NCBI GenBank assembly: GCA_051453625.1
Contig: JBOZIK010000001.1
Span: forward strand, 289,210,902 to 289,274,901
From: Welwitschia mirabilis
Lineage: Eukaryota; Gnetophyta; Gnetopsida; Welwitschiales
Direction: 5' to 3'
Length of the DNA: 64,000 nucleotides
How positions within the stretch are numbered: position 1 is the stretch's first letter; every line of letters begins with the position of its first letter. The position numbers were made by a program, and so were the translations under genes. Below are positions 1-13,370 of this stretch, one piece after another. The notes below the pieces were generated by a model. That model was given only the letters and a program-made list of their open reading frames with translations, was not told the DNA's origin and did not search any database.

Positions 1-3000
1 TTCTTCTCCTTAAGATATACTATTACGTTATTAACCATGTTTTCCTTTTTTTAGTTGTGCCAGTAATCACTTTAGCTATGCCCTAATTTTTCATGATAAT
101 AGCAAATTTATTTCTTCTTTTCCTCATTTCTATGTATCTCTTCTTGAATTCATTCCTTTTGTAGTCCTTTTTTTTGGTAGTGTGTGTATTTATTTTTTGT
201 CCTAATACATTTTCCTAGTGTGTGTTTAGTTTTCTTACATGTCTCACATGTTATCAAAATGTTTTTATAAGTGAAATCGAGGTCATATGTTCTCCACTTG
301 GACTAAAACTTGATAGATGGGATTTCCTTTATTTCTTTAAGGTTGATTTAGATACAAAATCTTGTCATAACTAATTTAGTTTATTTAATGATGATTCTAT
401 CTAATTTAATTAGTTTTCTAAATTGAAAGGTAATTCTTTTTAGAAGATCCTCATCTTAGAACTTAAGAGGAAACTTGTATATTCAAATTTAGATTGTAAT
501 TTCTTAAATAGATGCAGATCAACTTGTGTCTTCAAAGTCCATTTAGCTAGAGCTAGTCCTCTTGTTTCAAAGAATCATAGACCTCTGGAAATAACTTTGT
601 CTCTATCCTGTTCATTGCTAAGCTAAAAGAGGATCAAGACTTTTGACATGATAGTAACCTATACTTCACTAATTCATGTCCACTTGATAGATACCCATTA
701 TTTGATGAGGTATAGTCTAAGCTTGGGACTGATGAAATAAAATTGCCTATTAAGCTATATAGAAATCTCTTCTCTATTTCTAAATATGCATTTTTATCTG
801 TGTCCAAAATGAGGGGTTTTCCACCTTAAAGAACTGAGTCTTCTAATTTTAAAAGGCAAAAGACTTACCTTAGAGACTACTTTGAGTCAAGTTTAGAATA
901 AGAAAAAACTACAACTAATCTTCTTGAGCATCTAAAAACCTAGCCAAAACTGCCCCCTTATGTTCTGCAGCTAGCAAAAAACTGCCTCCTTGTATGCTAT
1001 AGATCTCTTGAATCGAAACTGCCCTTGTCGACCTTAGCACTTCTAAAATCATAGCTCCTTCATCTCTAGCCTTGTGAAATACCACATCCTAGGGATCTTT
1101 ATAAGCATGTATCCACTACACATACTTCTTGTTACCCATTTAGTGTATATTGAGATGATGTTCAAGCTTATGAATTTGAGCTATGTCATATTTGTTATAT
1201 TTTAGAACCTAATGTAGAACTAACTCATGTATGATTAACAAGTGGATATCAAGTTCAACTTGCATTAATAAGAGTTACAATCTCTTTTTGTGTTGACTAA
1301 AATTATTCTAAATCTATGATCATATATCTATAATAATAGGTTTACATCTTATAAACTATATGCACCATATCTCTATGTAACAAAAACTAAGAAAAAATAT
1401 AGGACATAAAAGCATAATATCATTATTGTTTGTAAATCAAAATCATCTATGATCAATTCCATAAGAATTAGTTTTATTATCTACTTACGTTTATTTTATC
1501 AAAACATCTATTCTAAATAATGTCATGGTAAATCACAAGTAGTTTTTTTTTAAAGGAATTATACATAGATAGTATTACAAATACTTATTGGTCTTAAATT
1601 TTTCTAAGATATTTACATAATTAAACATAAAAAATTTGTACTTAATAATAAGAGCAGGTTACGTTAGTATGTTATATGTTAATATTAGCACTCTAGGTTA
1701 AATAACCTTTATAATAATTTCTTATTTTAAGGTATACCATTTAAGAAGTTTATACATGTCTAAATGTATTTAAACATTTCTAAGTAGGACAGGTAATCAT
1801 CAAGTAAATGATCTATATAGTAATCATAATTCCTAAATAATGTTAAAGAAATGATTAATTTGCAATCATCTCTTTATCAATTCTACTACATAATAAATAA
1901 ATGTAACAATCCTTTAGGTGACTTGATGTTTACCTTAGGAATTTATATTTTCAATTAAATACTAGCTTTTTACATGAAAAATCATGACCTTAGATACATT
2001 TACAAATCATCCTCCTTGTTACCATAACTATATATACCTTTAAAAGTAACTAAGATTCTAATCATTTTATATTAATTATATGTCCAACTTTAGATTATAA
2101 TTTGCCTAAAAACTTTTAAGTATGTAATCTTATGAATATAAAACATAACATTTATTATCAATTCATAAACATAATAAATGATATATTCATATCCACTTTA
2201 CTGATTGCATAGAAAGAATGGAGGAGGGTAATGTAGTTAGTTAGTTTAACTTATAGGACAAACCAACACTTAGTAAGAATCAATTCATAAATGATGATAA
2301 ATACTATCTTTATTAAGATCATATAAAGTTATTAAGTTTAACCTATAGTAATATAATATTTGTTCTATTCCAAACCTAATATTATAACATTTTCCACTCT
2401 TTATAAATGACTCTTTATTATGAACTATGTCTTGAGGATAATTTAGTTGTACTAACTAAAAAACATAAAGATAACTTACAATCCAAGTGGCAAACTAATA
2501 GTGGGAATTAGAGTTTTTTAAACCTTAATACAAATGTTGTAATGAATTTATTCATGTAGTTCCTAGCATAAACAATAAATTAAGGCTAAAAATCACAGAT
2601 GGTAATAATAAATCTAATAAAAAATGGATATGAAGAAGCTAATTTATATGTTTATTAAGTTAAATCGACTAAATTTTATAAGACGTTTAGACCCATCTAA
2701 ATGAAAAGCATGGATAATTAATATGAAAAGAGCAAGTAAATATTAAAATGTAATAAGTACAAAAAGTTTTCTCTATCTCTCTAAATGTTATAAAGAGAAG
2801 CCAACTTATGATGAAAAACAAAAATGACAAAGCTAGAAGAAGTGTAGCTTTCATGGAAGGAATTTAAGCATACTTTAAGGAAAAACATACTATTAAATTT
2901 TATATTCATTAAAAGTTTATCAGGTTCTATAATCTTGTGCAAGCTTATAATATTATCATAATATCTCATAAGTGACAATTTATGGAATTATGAAGATATA

Positions 3001-3099
3001 TGTCACATATTCATCTTAATGAAGAACATTAAGAAAATACTTTTATTAGTAGCATTATTCCTTCTATTGCTACTAAAAGATGAATGTTTTAACTAAATA
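1..3099. other. Unassigned AT-rich DNA left of element A
   Basis: No reading frame of useful length and no family motif could be recognised on either strand. Around 945-1090 the base composition is richer in C and G than the surroundings (repeated 'aaaactgcc' words and a 'gtcgacc' word), which might be a remnant of a different repeat, but I cannot name it. The rest is low-complexity A/T-rich sequence typical of eroded transposon DNA. Confidence 0.5.
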
Positions 3100-4468
3100 A
3101 TTTATGTAGGGTGTATATTTCAGCTTTTATAATTTATAAAACCAAGATCCTCATTATAGTAGAGTCTTGATTTCATTCTTTCCAAAAGGATAAATCAAGA
3201 TAGAATTAAATAGAGATAACACAAAGTCCTCTTAATTTGCAATAAATCAAAACAAAAACAAAAAACAAGATTGAGTTTAATTGAATTTGGATGGTGAAGG
3301 AGGAAAACAAACTAACTTAAGAGGTCTAGCTTGAATCATTCAATATCAAAACCTTTACTTCAACAATATCTTGTAAGTTTCTAAAATAAAGTTTAAATTG
3401 TTAAGTCATTATGGCTTAGATTGTGATGACATAATCTCATTCACCACATAAGTGCTGGTGAATTTCTTAGTTCCTTTAATCTTGCATAGCCTAATGTAAG
3501 CATGAAAATTAAGAACTAATATGCTTAGGATTATTAAATAAAATAACTACAACCAAAAGTAATATCAAGAAGCTCACTTGATAATGAAAGAATTCAACAA
3601 CATAGTTTTACTTAAGAATTAAAAGTAAAAGGTTCATCACAACTCAAAATAAAAAATGAACAACTAATAATTTATTAAAAACATGAATTAAATTACATTG
3701 AAGGATGAAAGAAAAGCTAGTATGAACTCCTAAAAGTGAGCCCTGAAGCTAGCTCACTCCCAAAGGAGAAGATTGGAATGACATCATGAAAATCACTTTT
3801 ATTCAAGCTTTCAACATTAGGATTTGATTCCCAAATATTTTCCAAAGATATTATAATGAAGGATATTGGGCCCTTTTTATAGATGAGTATAGGGTTAAAG
3901 TGGTTTATCTTTTAGTATTAGATGGATGATTACAATTATTTTATCATGTAGCATTAGGTAGGGTGATTGGATATTTGTCTTGTAGTCTTGGACTTTGGAT
4001 CATGATTCCTTTGCCAAGGGGTGCTATAGCATATATCTTTAATGTTACCACATATATAACTATCACATGTCACTACCATGTATCTCCTGTGCCATCACCA
4101 CATGCCATTGAAGATAACAGTTATTTTTAATATAATAACTAATTAAGCCCACAATCAGAAGTTGATAATTTTTTAATGACTATTTTAAAACATAAGTTTG
4201 AAGGTAAGTTTCACTAAATGACCAACATTACCATATAAGTAACTAACATCACTAGTGTTTTCTACTTGTGTAGCTCTACTTTAAGCCACATGCTCCAAAA
4301 TGCTAGTAAGTTTCTTAAATTATCATGAGCAAATACATAAGATCAAGTATCATATATAAAATAGATGAAGACATATTGTTATGATTAGATTGATTAAAAT
4401 AATGTCTTCACTATAATAAATTGGCTTGATATACTTAACAAAAATGTTTATTTTTACATGTTAAAACA
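3100..4468 (-). repeat. Element A 3' LTR
   Basis: Direct repeat partner of 22379-23696. The right edge is set by TGTTTTAACATG read on the minus strand (ending at 4468), directly after a purine tract, which is the usual PPT/LTR junction. The left edge is judged from 'ttatgtag' near 3102, which matches the start of the element C LTRs, and may be off by about 10 bases. Divergence between the two copies is clearly greater than between the LTRs of element B, as expected if A is older than its insert. Confidence 0.75.
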
Positions 4469-4480
4469 CCCCCTAACTAG
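4469..4480 (-). other. Polypurine tract of element A
   Basis: On the minus strand this reads CTAGTTAGGGGG immediately before the TG of the 3' LTR. The same word, slightly changed, occurs at the equivalent place in element C (49073-49084). Position and composition fit a plus-strand primer site for reverse transcription. Confidence 0.65.
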
Positions 4481-7400
4481 ACATGTATTAGTCTTTTAGC
4501 AAAAAGTTAATAAAGAATGACTAACATGGAAAAATTGCTAAGAAAAATGATTAAGAATTATGTAAAAAATGATTAAAAAAATTGAAAATTTTTGCCAAAT
4601 TTTTAAAAATTGAGGCATTTAAAAGCTAAAATTTTTAAGTGCAAATGCCAAATGCCATACCCCTATCCAAAGTTAAGCTTTATCTTCAAAGTTTAAAAAG
4701 ATAGAAAAAATTAATGCTAAATTTGGGAATAAATTGAAGTACATTAAAGGGAAAATGTATTATATTGTTAAAAAAAGAAAAAGAAAAAACAAAAATAATG
4801 TAAAACAAAACTATGATGCATAAGAAAGAAAAAAGAAAAATCTAAAAGATGTATGAAGTAAAAGGGAATTCTGTGACAAATCATTAAGAAATGGGGTTTT
4901 AAAACTGATTGATATAGATGAAAGGAGGAAAATTAAAAGATTAAAAGATAAGAGAGAAAAGAGGTAGAAATGAACAAAAAAGTAAAAATGAAGATGATGG
5001 AGGAAGTGTCAAAATGAGATGGAAAATGGATGAAAACTAAGTTACAATCTATTTTTATGAATGATTATGTTTTTTCAACAACCTGAGATGATTGGGGATA
5101 TAAACAAGAGGTTGTGTAAAGAAGCATAAGATGAATAAAGGGAAATAGATAGTGGCATAAATGAGTACTAGTGATGACACCAATTTTCTAAAGTAGAAGT
5201 TCTTAGTTTTGAAATGGTAAATAGGTGAGGATGCAGTGATCATAAAAACATGATGGATAAAGTAATGAAATTATAAGAAGGCTCAGGATGAATGAAAATT
5301 CAATAAAATCAAATCCTAAAATATCGTTAGTCTTAATAACATTTTAGACTTAGTCCTAGCATGACTCATGGAANNNNNNNNNNNNNNNNNNNNNNNNNNN
5401 NNNNNNNNNNNNNNNNNNNNNNNNNNNNNNNNNNNNNNNNNNNNNNNNNNNNNNNNNNNNNNNNNNNNNNNNNCAACATAGATGTACCTTTAAGTATGCT
5501 TTCTCATAGAGATGGAAGGGTAAATGCATGCGGCATAGAATTCTGAAATGGATGAAAATGCAACTAGTACTCTACCATGCATGCTATGATTAAATGAGAC
5601 TACAGAAATACACTAATATGGATCTAAATCAAAATAAGGTAACACATTAATAAAGTAAATTAATGAAATTTAAACAGTAGTAAAAAGATCTTAAGTATCA
5701 AATGCTAAAACAACAGAAATCTCCAATTCCATTTTAATTTCTCTCTAATTTTTTTATTGATCCTTCCACAATCATAAGTAACATCCTTAAATCATTTAAT
5801 TATATTGAGCATTCAGTGTTGTGGCACCTTCTTCCAATAGAGTTAAATATGTTGTATATGAAGAAGTTAGTGCTACATTGATAGTGAGTGTCTATAGCCC
5901 CAATGCAATTGAACATACTATAAATGAATCATTAAAGCTACCTTATTAGACAACATCCATAGCCCTAATGCAATTAACTAAATCCAATAGTTTAATCAAA
6001 ATAAAATGTGATTTTGAAGAAGAGATATTATATTTTCTTTGATTACACTTGTTATATTTATTATTACTTTTTTAATGCACATAAGAAGGGTTATTATTTA
6101 ATTATCCTAATTATCTTATCCCCATAAAATTCTTGTAAGAGAGACACATTATAAAAGTAGAATAACCATCTTTTCTTTTCTTAATTTTAAATCAGAGACA
6201 TCAAATGAATGCAAGCTTTAATAAAAGAAATCAAATATTAAAATAAATTTCTCTAGAGAAGCAAGGATCTACCTAACCTCAACTAAATCATGGAATGAAA
6301 AAAACTTTTATTTTTATTTATTGAAAAAGGCCACTACCTAGGATTAATAAGTCTTATAAATTCATAGTTTAATGGATGCCGTGGGTAGCATGTGAGCCTT
6401 AGGAAGTAGTACCACATTGGAAGAGGTTAGTGATATGGCTTAATGTAGTGATGGGTTATTTTGTTGTATGGGTGAAACTTAGGATTACCTATGTCAAATG
6501 GTTTATGATGATGGTTATATAGGTAGTAATGCTTAGGTGATTCCATGAGAAATATATCAATTGGTTTTAATGTAAATGAACCTACCCATCCTAAATCTAA
6601 TCTAAAATAAAAATATAATATAAAGGCATGAAAAGAAACTAAAATTTTCAAGAGGGTTCCATTATGAGGTATGGATGAAGGTTTAATATCATGAAATTTT
6701 TTTGAGCTAGAAGAAAATCCATGTATATTTTTATGCATGAGTTCATAAAATTAGAAAGAAAATTAATACAAATAGTAAAGTTTATTCATTTAAAGTAAAA
6801 AAGGATCTATCCTTTATCTTGTTTTATTCTTATTTAATAACTCATGTGAAAAATCACTTTGAGATGAAGATAGAGCTAATTTAGAAACTAGTTGATAAGG
6901 TAAATGTTAATTAAGATAATCATGTCTAAAGTCCCTAGAAGCTGGCTTCAATTACAATAAATCTTGTATTCTTTGTTAAGAATTAGATCTTTCTCAAAAG
7001 ATAAAGATTAAGATAATACGTTTGACTCATGAGAATGTTGAGAAGAAAGTAAAGGTTCAACATAAGATGGATCTGATAAGAGTCCTTTTTAGATGTTATC
7101 CTCCTCAAAAAGGTTGCTAGGGGATTTCTTCTTATGTGGTTTCTCATGTGACAATAGTTGTAACTTAAGAAAATATTTTTATTTGATGTTATTCTCTTCA
7201 TTGATGTCACTTATGAACTCATTTTCTGATGTATAACTCTTCTTAAAGATATGTCTTTCCTTAAATGATTACTCATTTTTTACTATGTTTTTTACCTCTA
7301 GGGCTTCATTAATTTCTTCATTAGTTTCTTCCTCACTTCTAAAGGATATGATTTGGATTTCATCATTTTAATTATCATTATTTCTTTTAAGGTTTACAAA
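4481..7400 (-). other. Element A 3' non-coding region (with 100-N gap at 5374-5473)
   Basis: No reverse transcriptase or integrase motif is visible in either strand. Parts match the 3' region of element C (compare 5805-6000 with about 49920-50020: 'gagcattca' followed by 'catagccctaatg'-type words, and 6100-6130 with 50120-50150). This shows the two elements shared a 3' non-coding region. The open frame at 6427-6738 (minus) has no recognised similarity. A gap of exactly 100 N interrupts the region. Confidence 0.55.
5374..5473. other. Assembly gap of exactly 100 N
   Basis: Unknown-size gap inside element A. Flanks do not obviously repeat one another. Confidence 0.95.
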
Positions 7401-7404
7401 ACTC

Positions 7405-8255
7405 ATAGTATTAAATTAATGGAGGTGGGAATATTTTTCTCGTTAACTTGGTTACATGACTTCTCCTCATGGGTATAGATTTACTTAAATGATTAATCAC
7501 TCTGTAATAATTGATCATATTGTATGTTCTCAATACCTTCTTTCTCATTTCTAAAGAGTGTGGTTTGGATCTCATTGATTTGACTACCCTAACTTCTTTT
7601 AAGATTCCTAAAACTAGGTTTAAGGGTTGTAGAAGGCTCTTCCTCTTCATGTTAATTGAAGGTTCTAAGGATTTAAGTAGTAGATTCCATGAAGCTTTTC
7701 AAGTTATCTTCTAAGGAACTTAAAGAGGATTGTTAAGTGTAGGAAGATGGAGGGTAGTGATCAAATGATGAAGAATATGAAAAGGAAGATGAAGGGTATT
7801 CACTGAAAAATGAAGAATAAGGATTAGAAGGTAAAAAAACTCAGCAAGACAGTGAGTAATAAGGGTAATTAGAGGTGGTAAAAAACATAGAAAAACACTC
7901 TTTTTGTTCAAAGTAAGGTTTTACAAAGTTAGGAATATAAAAAGGTTAATCCATATATGAAGGAATTTCTAGGTCTTGAAGATAATTTTTAAGCATTCAT
8001 CTCATGTTAAAAGGATCTTAGGATTTAAAATGATATGAGTTATCAATAATAATGGATAGAAAGTATTAATAAGATGATGGGAGATAAGAGTACTTAGGTT
8101 GAAGGTAATTTCTTAAGGTTTTCCTAGGTTATCCTATAGTTTGTTTAGGTTAAATGTAATTAGGTGAGATATAGGATTTTAATAAATAGGTGTGTCTTCA
8201 ACATTAGGCTCATGAGTTGGGAACACATTTTGGTATTCAAGGGATGTTCCATATA
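7405..8255 (-). pseudogene. Element A gag C-terminal region relic
   Basis: Read on the minus strand, this region carries a Ser/Pro/Tyr-rich stretch followed by SSLEDNLKSFMEST (about 7676-7731) and then SFRNL...GSQINEIQT, in the order seen at the end of Athila/Tat gag proteins, where a short helix is followed by an 'RNLE-QxGQIA'-like motif. Several in-frame stops stand where Gln is expected, and frames shift more than once. The upstream part of gag would lie beyond element B, at 21540-21900, so B split this gag. I see no protease or polymerase downstream. Family assignment is by remembered motif order and is moderately secure; function is lost. Confidence 0.55.
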
Positions 8256-8260
8256 ATCTC
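8256..8260. repeat. Left target-site duplication of element B (ATCTC)
   Basis: ATCTC directly abuts the left end of B. The right end is followed by GTCTC at 21535-21539. The two differ by one G/A transition, consistent with a 5-bp integrase duplication that later mutated. Confidence 0.75.
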
Positions 8261-9442
8261 TATTGGTGGCCTAAATTACACCTCAAAAGTAATCAATTCT
8301 AGAAATAATGTGATTGCAATTAGGCTTAGTATAGGATGATTCAACCAATGAATGTTGTAATTTGAAGAGCATAAGGAAACATACTAATTGGAAACATAAT
8401 TAAAAAAGGATAATCATTGTAAATATTAGTAAAATCTATTTTTAAGTATTTTGTATTTTGTTGTGTAAAAAGGAAAAATAACAATGCAACTATCTAATGA
8501 TGAAATGTAAAATAAATGAGAAATGATGAATGCAAGCCTATGATAACCAATTTCTAAGTTGTCACCATACAAACTCATCCCTTGTGATCTATATTAAATT
8601 AGAATTAATCTATTAAAAGAATTAATCAAATACAACACAAGCCATAAGAGAAATAGGATGATTTATAAGAAGAAGATATTTTATTCAATAATTCCAATGC
8701 CTTACAAATACTACAACCAGACAATGACTTCTCAATGATAGAAGCATAGCCTATTCACCAAGAATAATCTCTTCTAATACTAAAATGAATTCTTGATACC
8801 TTTAGATGCCTTTATCAACATTACTCCACTACTAAAATATGCCTAAATGAGGTGAAATAGGGGTTTTTATAGCTTTTATAAGAAGGTTATGGGTCTAGAA
8901 CATCAGTATAGATGAAGAGACATCATTAGTACAAAGTAGATTTAAATGAATTGGTTAAGGAGGAGTTAGTGAGCTGTTGTGCTTACTCTTGCCATGGGGA
9001 TGATCATGTTTATGACATTCCTTCATTATCAAATCACAGGCCCACATGTCAGGCTATCATTAGCATTTGAATTTGGACTATAATGGATATGTCATCCCCT
9101 ATGCCATGTGGATGACATATAAAATGACAGGAATATTAGATTGCCAAGTCAACATCACCTAATCAATAGCTTCATAGCCTTATTACAACATCATCATGGC
9201 TAGTGTCAGGGGGACAACAAATGGAATGACAGCCAATTCCTTGAGTTTTTCCCTCTAGTATTCACTCCAATCTTTTCATGGTTGAATTCTTACTCTTATG
9301 AAAGAAAATATAGCAATTAACATCATAATTGAGCTATTGTATTACTTCGTGATAAAGTTCCTGAATGACTGAATTAAGTCCTTGTTCCTTATAAAACAGC
9401 ATCAATTACATTATTAAATTATAAAAAATTGGTATCATAACA
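8261..9442 (-). repeat. Element B 3' LTR
   Basis: Aligns from end to end with 20350-21534. Read on the minus strand it begins TGTTATGATACC and ends with GGCCACCAATA, where the other copy ends in ...AACA (one C/T change at the terminal CA). In the first 130 or so aligned bases I count by hand about 18 differences, about 15 of them transitions. Length is about 1182 bases. Confidence 0.9.
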
Positions 9443-9444
9443 TA

Positions 9445-9455
9445 GCCCCTCACCT
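9445..9455 (-). other. Polypurine tract of element B
   Basis: The minus strand reads AGGTGAGGGGC two bases before the TG of the 3' LTR, the expected place for the plus-strand primer of reverse transcription. Confidence 0.7.
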
Positions 9456-9689
9456 AGAGTTTTATTAGCCCTTTGACAAAGAAAGTGAAAGAGGACTTTG
9501 TGATGCCAATTTACTAATGAAGAAAAGCCTCAAAATCTAATCATAATAAAATCTTTTTGCATGTTTAGGAATGTTGACAATTAAGATAAAAAAATAATCA
9601 TGAAAGTAAGCATCATATAAATATCAACCACTAGTTTAAGAACAATGTGCATGAGTATATAAAAAGATAATAGAGTTATAATTTTCATA

Positions 9690-10900
9690 TAGCTCAGATG
9701 GGAAGACTACATCAGAAATCATGAGTCCCTATGTGGAAAGGACCAGAACTTAACCTCTATATCAATATTTCTCTTATCACCTGACTCCACAAGTGGCTTA
9801 ATAATAGGCTCCTTGATGTTTGAGAAGTAGTGAGAGATGTTCTCTTGTAAGCTAGATGTAGTTGCATCATTATGGACATGAACCATCTCAAGGATACTTA
9901 CTAAAGTATCCTACTAAATGTCTATCAACCTCTCTAAGATAGCTCTACCCTACTCCTATATAGCTCGAACATGAGCCTTCAACTGATCAAGTTATGTGAT
10001 AGAGTGGGAACAAAAATTCTCTATTTGAGAAGATCATCTAGCACAAAAATCCTTCAACTGAGAAGATTACCTCTACTCCATACTTTCCAATAATGCTATG
10101 AGCTAGTCAAGTGTGATTTCTCTAACTACATAAGGCTATCCAGAAGAAGGTAAAGGTGGTTGAGCTGCAGGGACCTTACCAAGAGCCAGTGGAGTCATAC
10201 TTGTAATCTCTATACCCTGTCTCTTAAAGTATGTATCATTAGCTAAAATATGAACTAAATGAAAAGTATCTACTAGGATAGGGATCTTAAAATATCTAGA
10301 TAAAGCACTTAGTAAGCAAGGATATGGTATGGGGAAAAACCGGCACAGGGTACTCATTCATTTAAGTCAGCACCAAATGAAAGTAGGCAAGTCCATTCTC
10401 TCTTCATGATGAATGAGGAATAATATCTAGAAGTGAGCAATCATAAAATGCAAATCATGATGTACTAGAACTATGTTGTGGATGATGGCTTAGTGAAGGA
10501 TATGGTAGTAGGAAGGAAAATAAGTCACAGTTACCCCTCGCTAATCATCACCTACATGATATGATTATTCTAGCTAAAGAACATAGGCCCATCTCTTTAA
10601 TTCATTTCCAAAAAGATTGACTCTCTCTCCATCTCTAAACCTTGTCACTGTTATAATATGTTGTGGCTTAATGTAGATCCTATGTCCTCCAACTATAGCC
10701 TTAATTTGGTCATAGCATGAACTATCATCTCTAATAGGTGAGATGAATATAAAGGTATAGAAGAACTAGATTATTTCAACCTCATAATAAAAGCCATGAG
10801 CGTGCAATAATTAGTCACAAATACCCAATTCCTCTAGTGCATGATCTAGGTTAGGTTCAAATCTCTGTATATCATTCTTAAAGTGTATTTCTTTCTGATA
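9690..10900 (-). pseudogene. Element B 3' ORF (env-like / plant-transposon-protein type) relic
   Basis: Between integrase and the 3' LTR the minus strand carries a long, mostly readable protein. The best-preserved part is 10136-10357, with MSTLCRFFPIPYPCLLSALS followed by a hydrophobic 'RYFKIPILVDT' segment and a Pro-rich tail. Upstream (about 10380-10860) are 'EERMDLPTFI' and 'HRIYIKP...ITVTRFRDGERVNLF'-like stretches. Downstream (10130-9700) is a helical, charged region. Athila/Tat elements often carry such an extra 3' gene, called env-like or 'putative plant transposon protein'. Its role is unknown and I cannot show a signal peptide or membrane segment here. Stops occur at intervals, mostly at likely Gln positions. 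Confidence 0.55.
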
Positions 10901-10999
10901 AATGGCAAAAGCAAGGCTATGCCTCCATTTTTATAAAATAGCCTCTCATTCTCATTGTTCTTCTACCTGGGAAATGATAGAGCATGTGCGGGTTTATGA

Positions 11000-13370
11000 G
11001 GATGCATCTATATCACTACATGAAGAGAACCATAACATAGATATGTGCCATTCAGGGAGAAAAGGTAAAAATATTTATAACTTATTTTCTAGATAACCAA
11101 ATGTACTTCCATAAGAACTACTGTGTAGCTATCAAAATAAGGATCATTTTGACATTTAATATGTCAAAAAATTTGCAATATGAGTGCATAATGAGCAAAA
11201 AACTCCAAAAGAGTGAAAAACATATGACTTTAGAAGGAAATACTCATAACTTTCAATCTATCAGATGAAATTCAATTCCATAAGTTTCTAAGCATAGATC
11301 ATCTAGAAAAATAGGTGGATATCAAGAGAAATCATTAGATATAACCTAAAATGAAAGATATGAGCAAAATTAGAAATTTAAACCATAAGAAAGATGGAAG
11401 AATTACCTCATTATGTTGAAATGCAATTAGATAATGTTGAATTTGCGATTCCAAAGGTCAAAGATAAGTGGGACACTTGAGAGAAACTAGAGAACATGAG
11501 TTGCATGAAGATTTATTAAAAAATAAGGAAGAAAAGGGCTTATAAAGAAATTTTATCATAGAATTATTCCTCGTGTCATGGGGATGACAAGTGCTATAAC
11601 ATAACTCTCATACTTATGATCATGCAAATGACATAAGGTATGATAATACAAAAATACTAAGAGTTCTATCAGTTATCACCCCCACTATCATTAGAACGAT
11701 AAATGGGATGACATATTTCCTTAAGTTGGATCTAGTTGAGATCTTAAAACTAGGTCATATTCATGTGATGCATATGATCCTCAACTTCATTATTATGAAG
11801 GACAAGGTTATGCCAAAGAATTTTGAAGTGCTAATGTAGAAGAGGTAAGCCATAAAACCTTTTATTAAATTAGGATCAATCTTGATAGAAAATTATGTAT
11901 CTAAGATATATTATCTATGAAGGATCTAGTGGAAGTGATCAATTTCCTAAATTAGCCAAAAATTCAATTTGAAGGGGGTCTAATGAGGAAGACCTTAAAA
12001 ATTTAATGTTTTAAATGATTTCTTAATATTTAGCTCATCCAACTTCAAGTGCTTTCATGTTTTCTAAATGGGTGAAGGGTAATGATTATGATTCATATGC
12101 TAGATTTGTAAGAGGATGGAAAGTGCTATCGTGTCTAGTATTACAGGGATGATAATGTGGATGATAATCATTTGAAAAGCACATGAAAAATTAAGGCTGA
12201 TCCTTAACTCAGGGGTCTTAGGAAGACTTTAGCAAAATTAGGTAAAGCAGAAGAATTAAGGTGAAAATAACTTGGGAGGTTCTTAAAGCATAAGAACTAA
12301 AAAGTAAAATCTATTTATGCAAAAATTTAAAGATGTAATGTATAATTTGGACTCTATAACATGTTTTAAAATGTTTTTCAAGACCATTAGTTGAATGATA
12401 GAATGTATAATGTTCATAATGGATAACTAGACTTAAGTAAAGGATTAAATCTAATAAGAATTTTAAGAAGAATCTAATTTAATTTTGAGAATTAGACCTA
12501 ACTATTGAAGTAGGAAAGAAATAAATATAGATAACATGAAGAAAGTTGATCCATTTTATTCTAGGTGCTAAGCTAACAAGACCCATATAAGATAACTATC
12601 AAACTAATTAATATAAAAGGTATGCATGACATAGTACTTAAGGATAATAGATTAGAAGTAAGTGATTATGAAAAGACTATCGTCAAGTGTCCATGGAGAT
12701 TTTTAGTGATTTTTATTTTCCTCCTTTTTTTCTTTCTTTCTTTATTTCTCTTTCTTCCATTATTTTTTCTTTTCTTTTTTTATTTTTTTTATTTTTCAAT
12801 GTTATTTTAAAAACAGAGATTTGGTGTGTAGAGATATTATTCTTCATGATTAGGGAGATGCAACCACTATCATAGGAGAAAGGATTTGTAGGTAAAAACC
12901 TTATTGTGACCAACTATCCCTTAGATGAAGTCTCTATAGCTACCATATCACACTACCAAAAGAGAATGGACCTAAAATACCACTATCCCTTTAGTGTTCT
13001 TGTGGTAGAATACCATGGAAATAAACAAAATTTTCTTTTCCTTTTAAAGATAATTGCACTTCTTCAATGAGGAACTTGATGAGAATTAAAGATTGATAGG
13101 CATTTGAATACCCTGAGTTTAGATAAAAATCAAACTTATTGTTTGTTGAAACATCATGAGTTATACTAATGGAGCATTAGTCATGCTAAGTATGATCAAT
13201 TAGTCTAAAGAATCCTAGAAGGATTAGGTTAAGAGGCCATTTATAAAATGGCAAAGAAAAGAACTCCTCTTTTTCAAGGAGAGGGCCACCTAGCTCAACA
13301 ACTTATATCATGTTTCTTTAGTAAGAGCAATTATTAGATGACTAATAATGATTCAAATGTTGTTTATTTA
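11000..13370 (-). other. Element B spacer between integrase and the 3' ORF
   Basis: No protein motif was recognised. The stretch includes a long pyrimidine-rich tract on the plus strand (12713-12800) and several 'tgtcat...ggatgaca' words that also occur in the LTRs (for example 9110 and 11575). It belongs to B by position, between integrase and the 3' ORF. Confidence 0.5.
12713..12800 (-). repeat. Long polypurine/polypyrimidine tract
   Basis: About 88 bases almost without A or G on the plus strand (C/T only apart from a few A), so the element's coding strand is a GA-rich run of AAAG and GGAAG words. It creates spurious Phe/Leu-rich frames on the plus strand and Lys/Glu-rich ones on the minus strand. 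It may be a slippage-expanded spacer or an internal (central) polypurine tract. Confidence 0.7.

Noticed and set aside
1-3099. Possible minus-strand extension of element A to the left
   Set aside because: The LTR alignment ends near 3100 and no further similarity to the A or C elements was seen.
12622-12913. Overlapping short frames rich in Phe/Leu (plus) and Lys/Glu (minus)
   Set aside because: They are translations of the pyrimidine/purine tract at 12713-12800.
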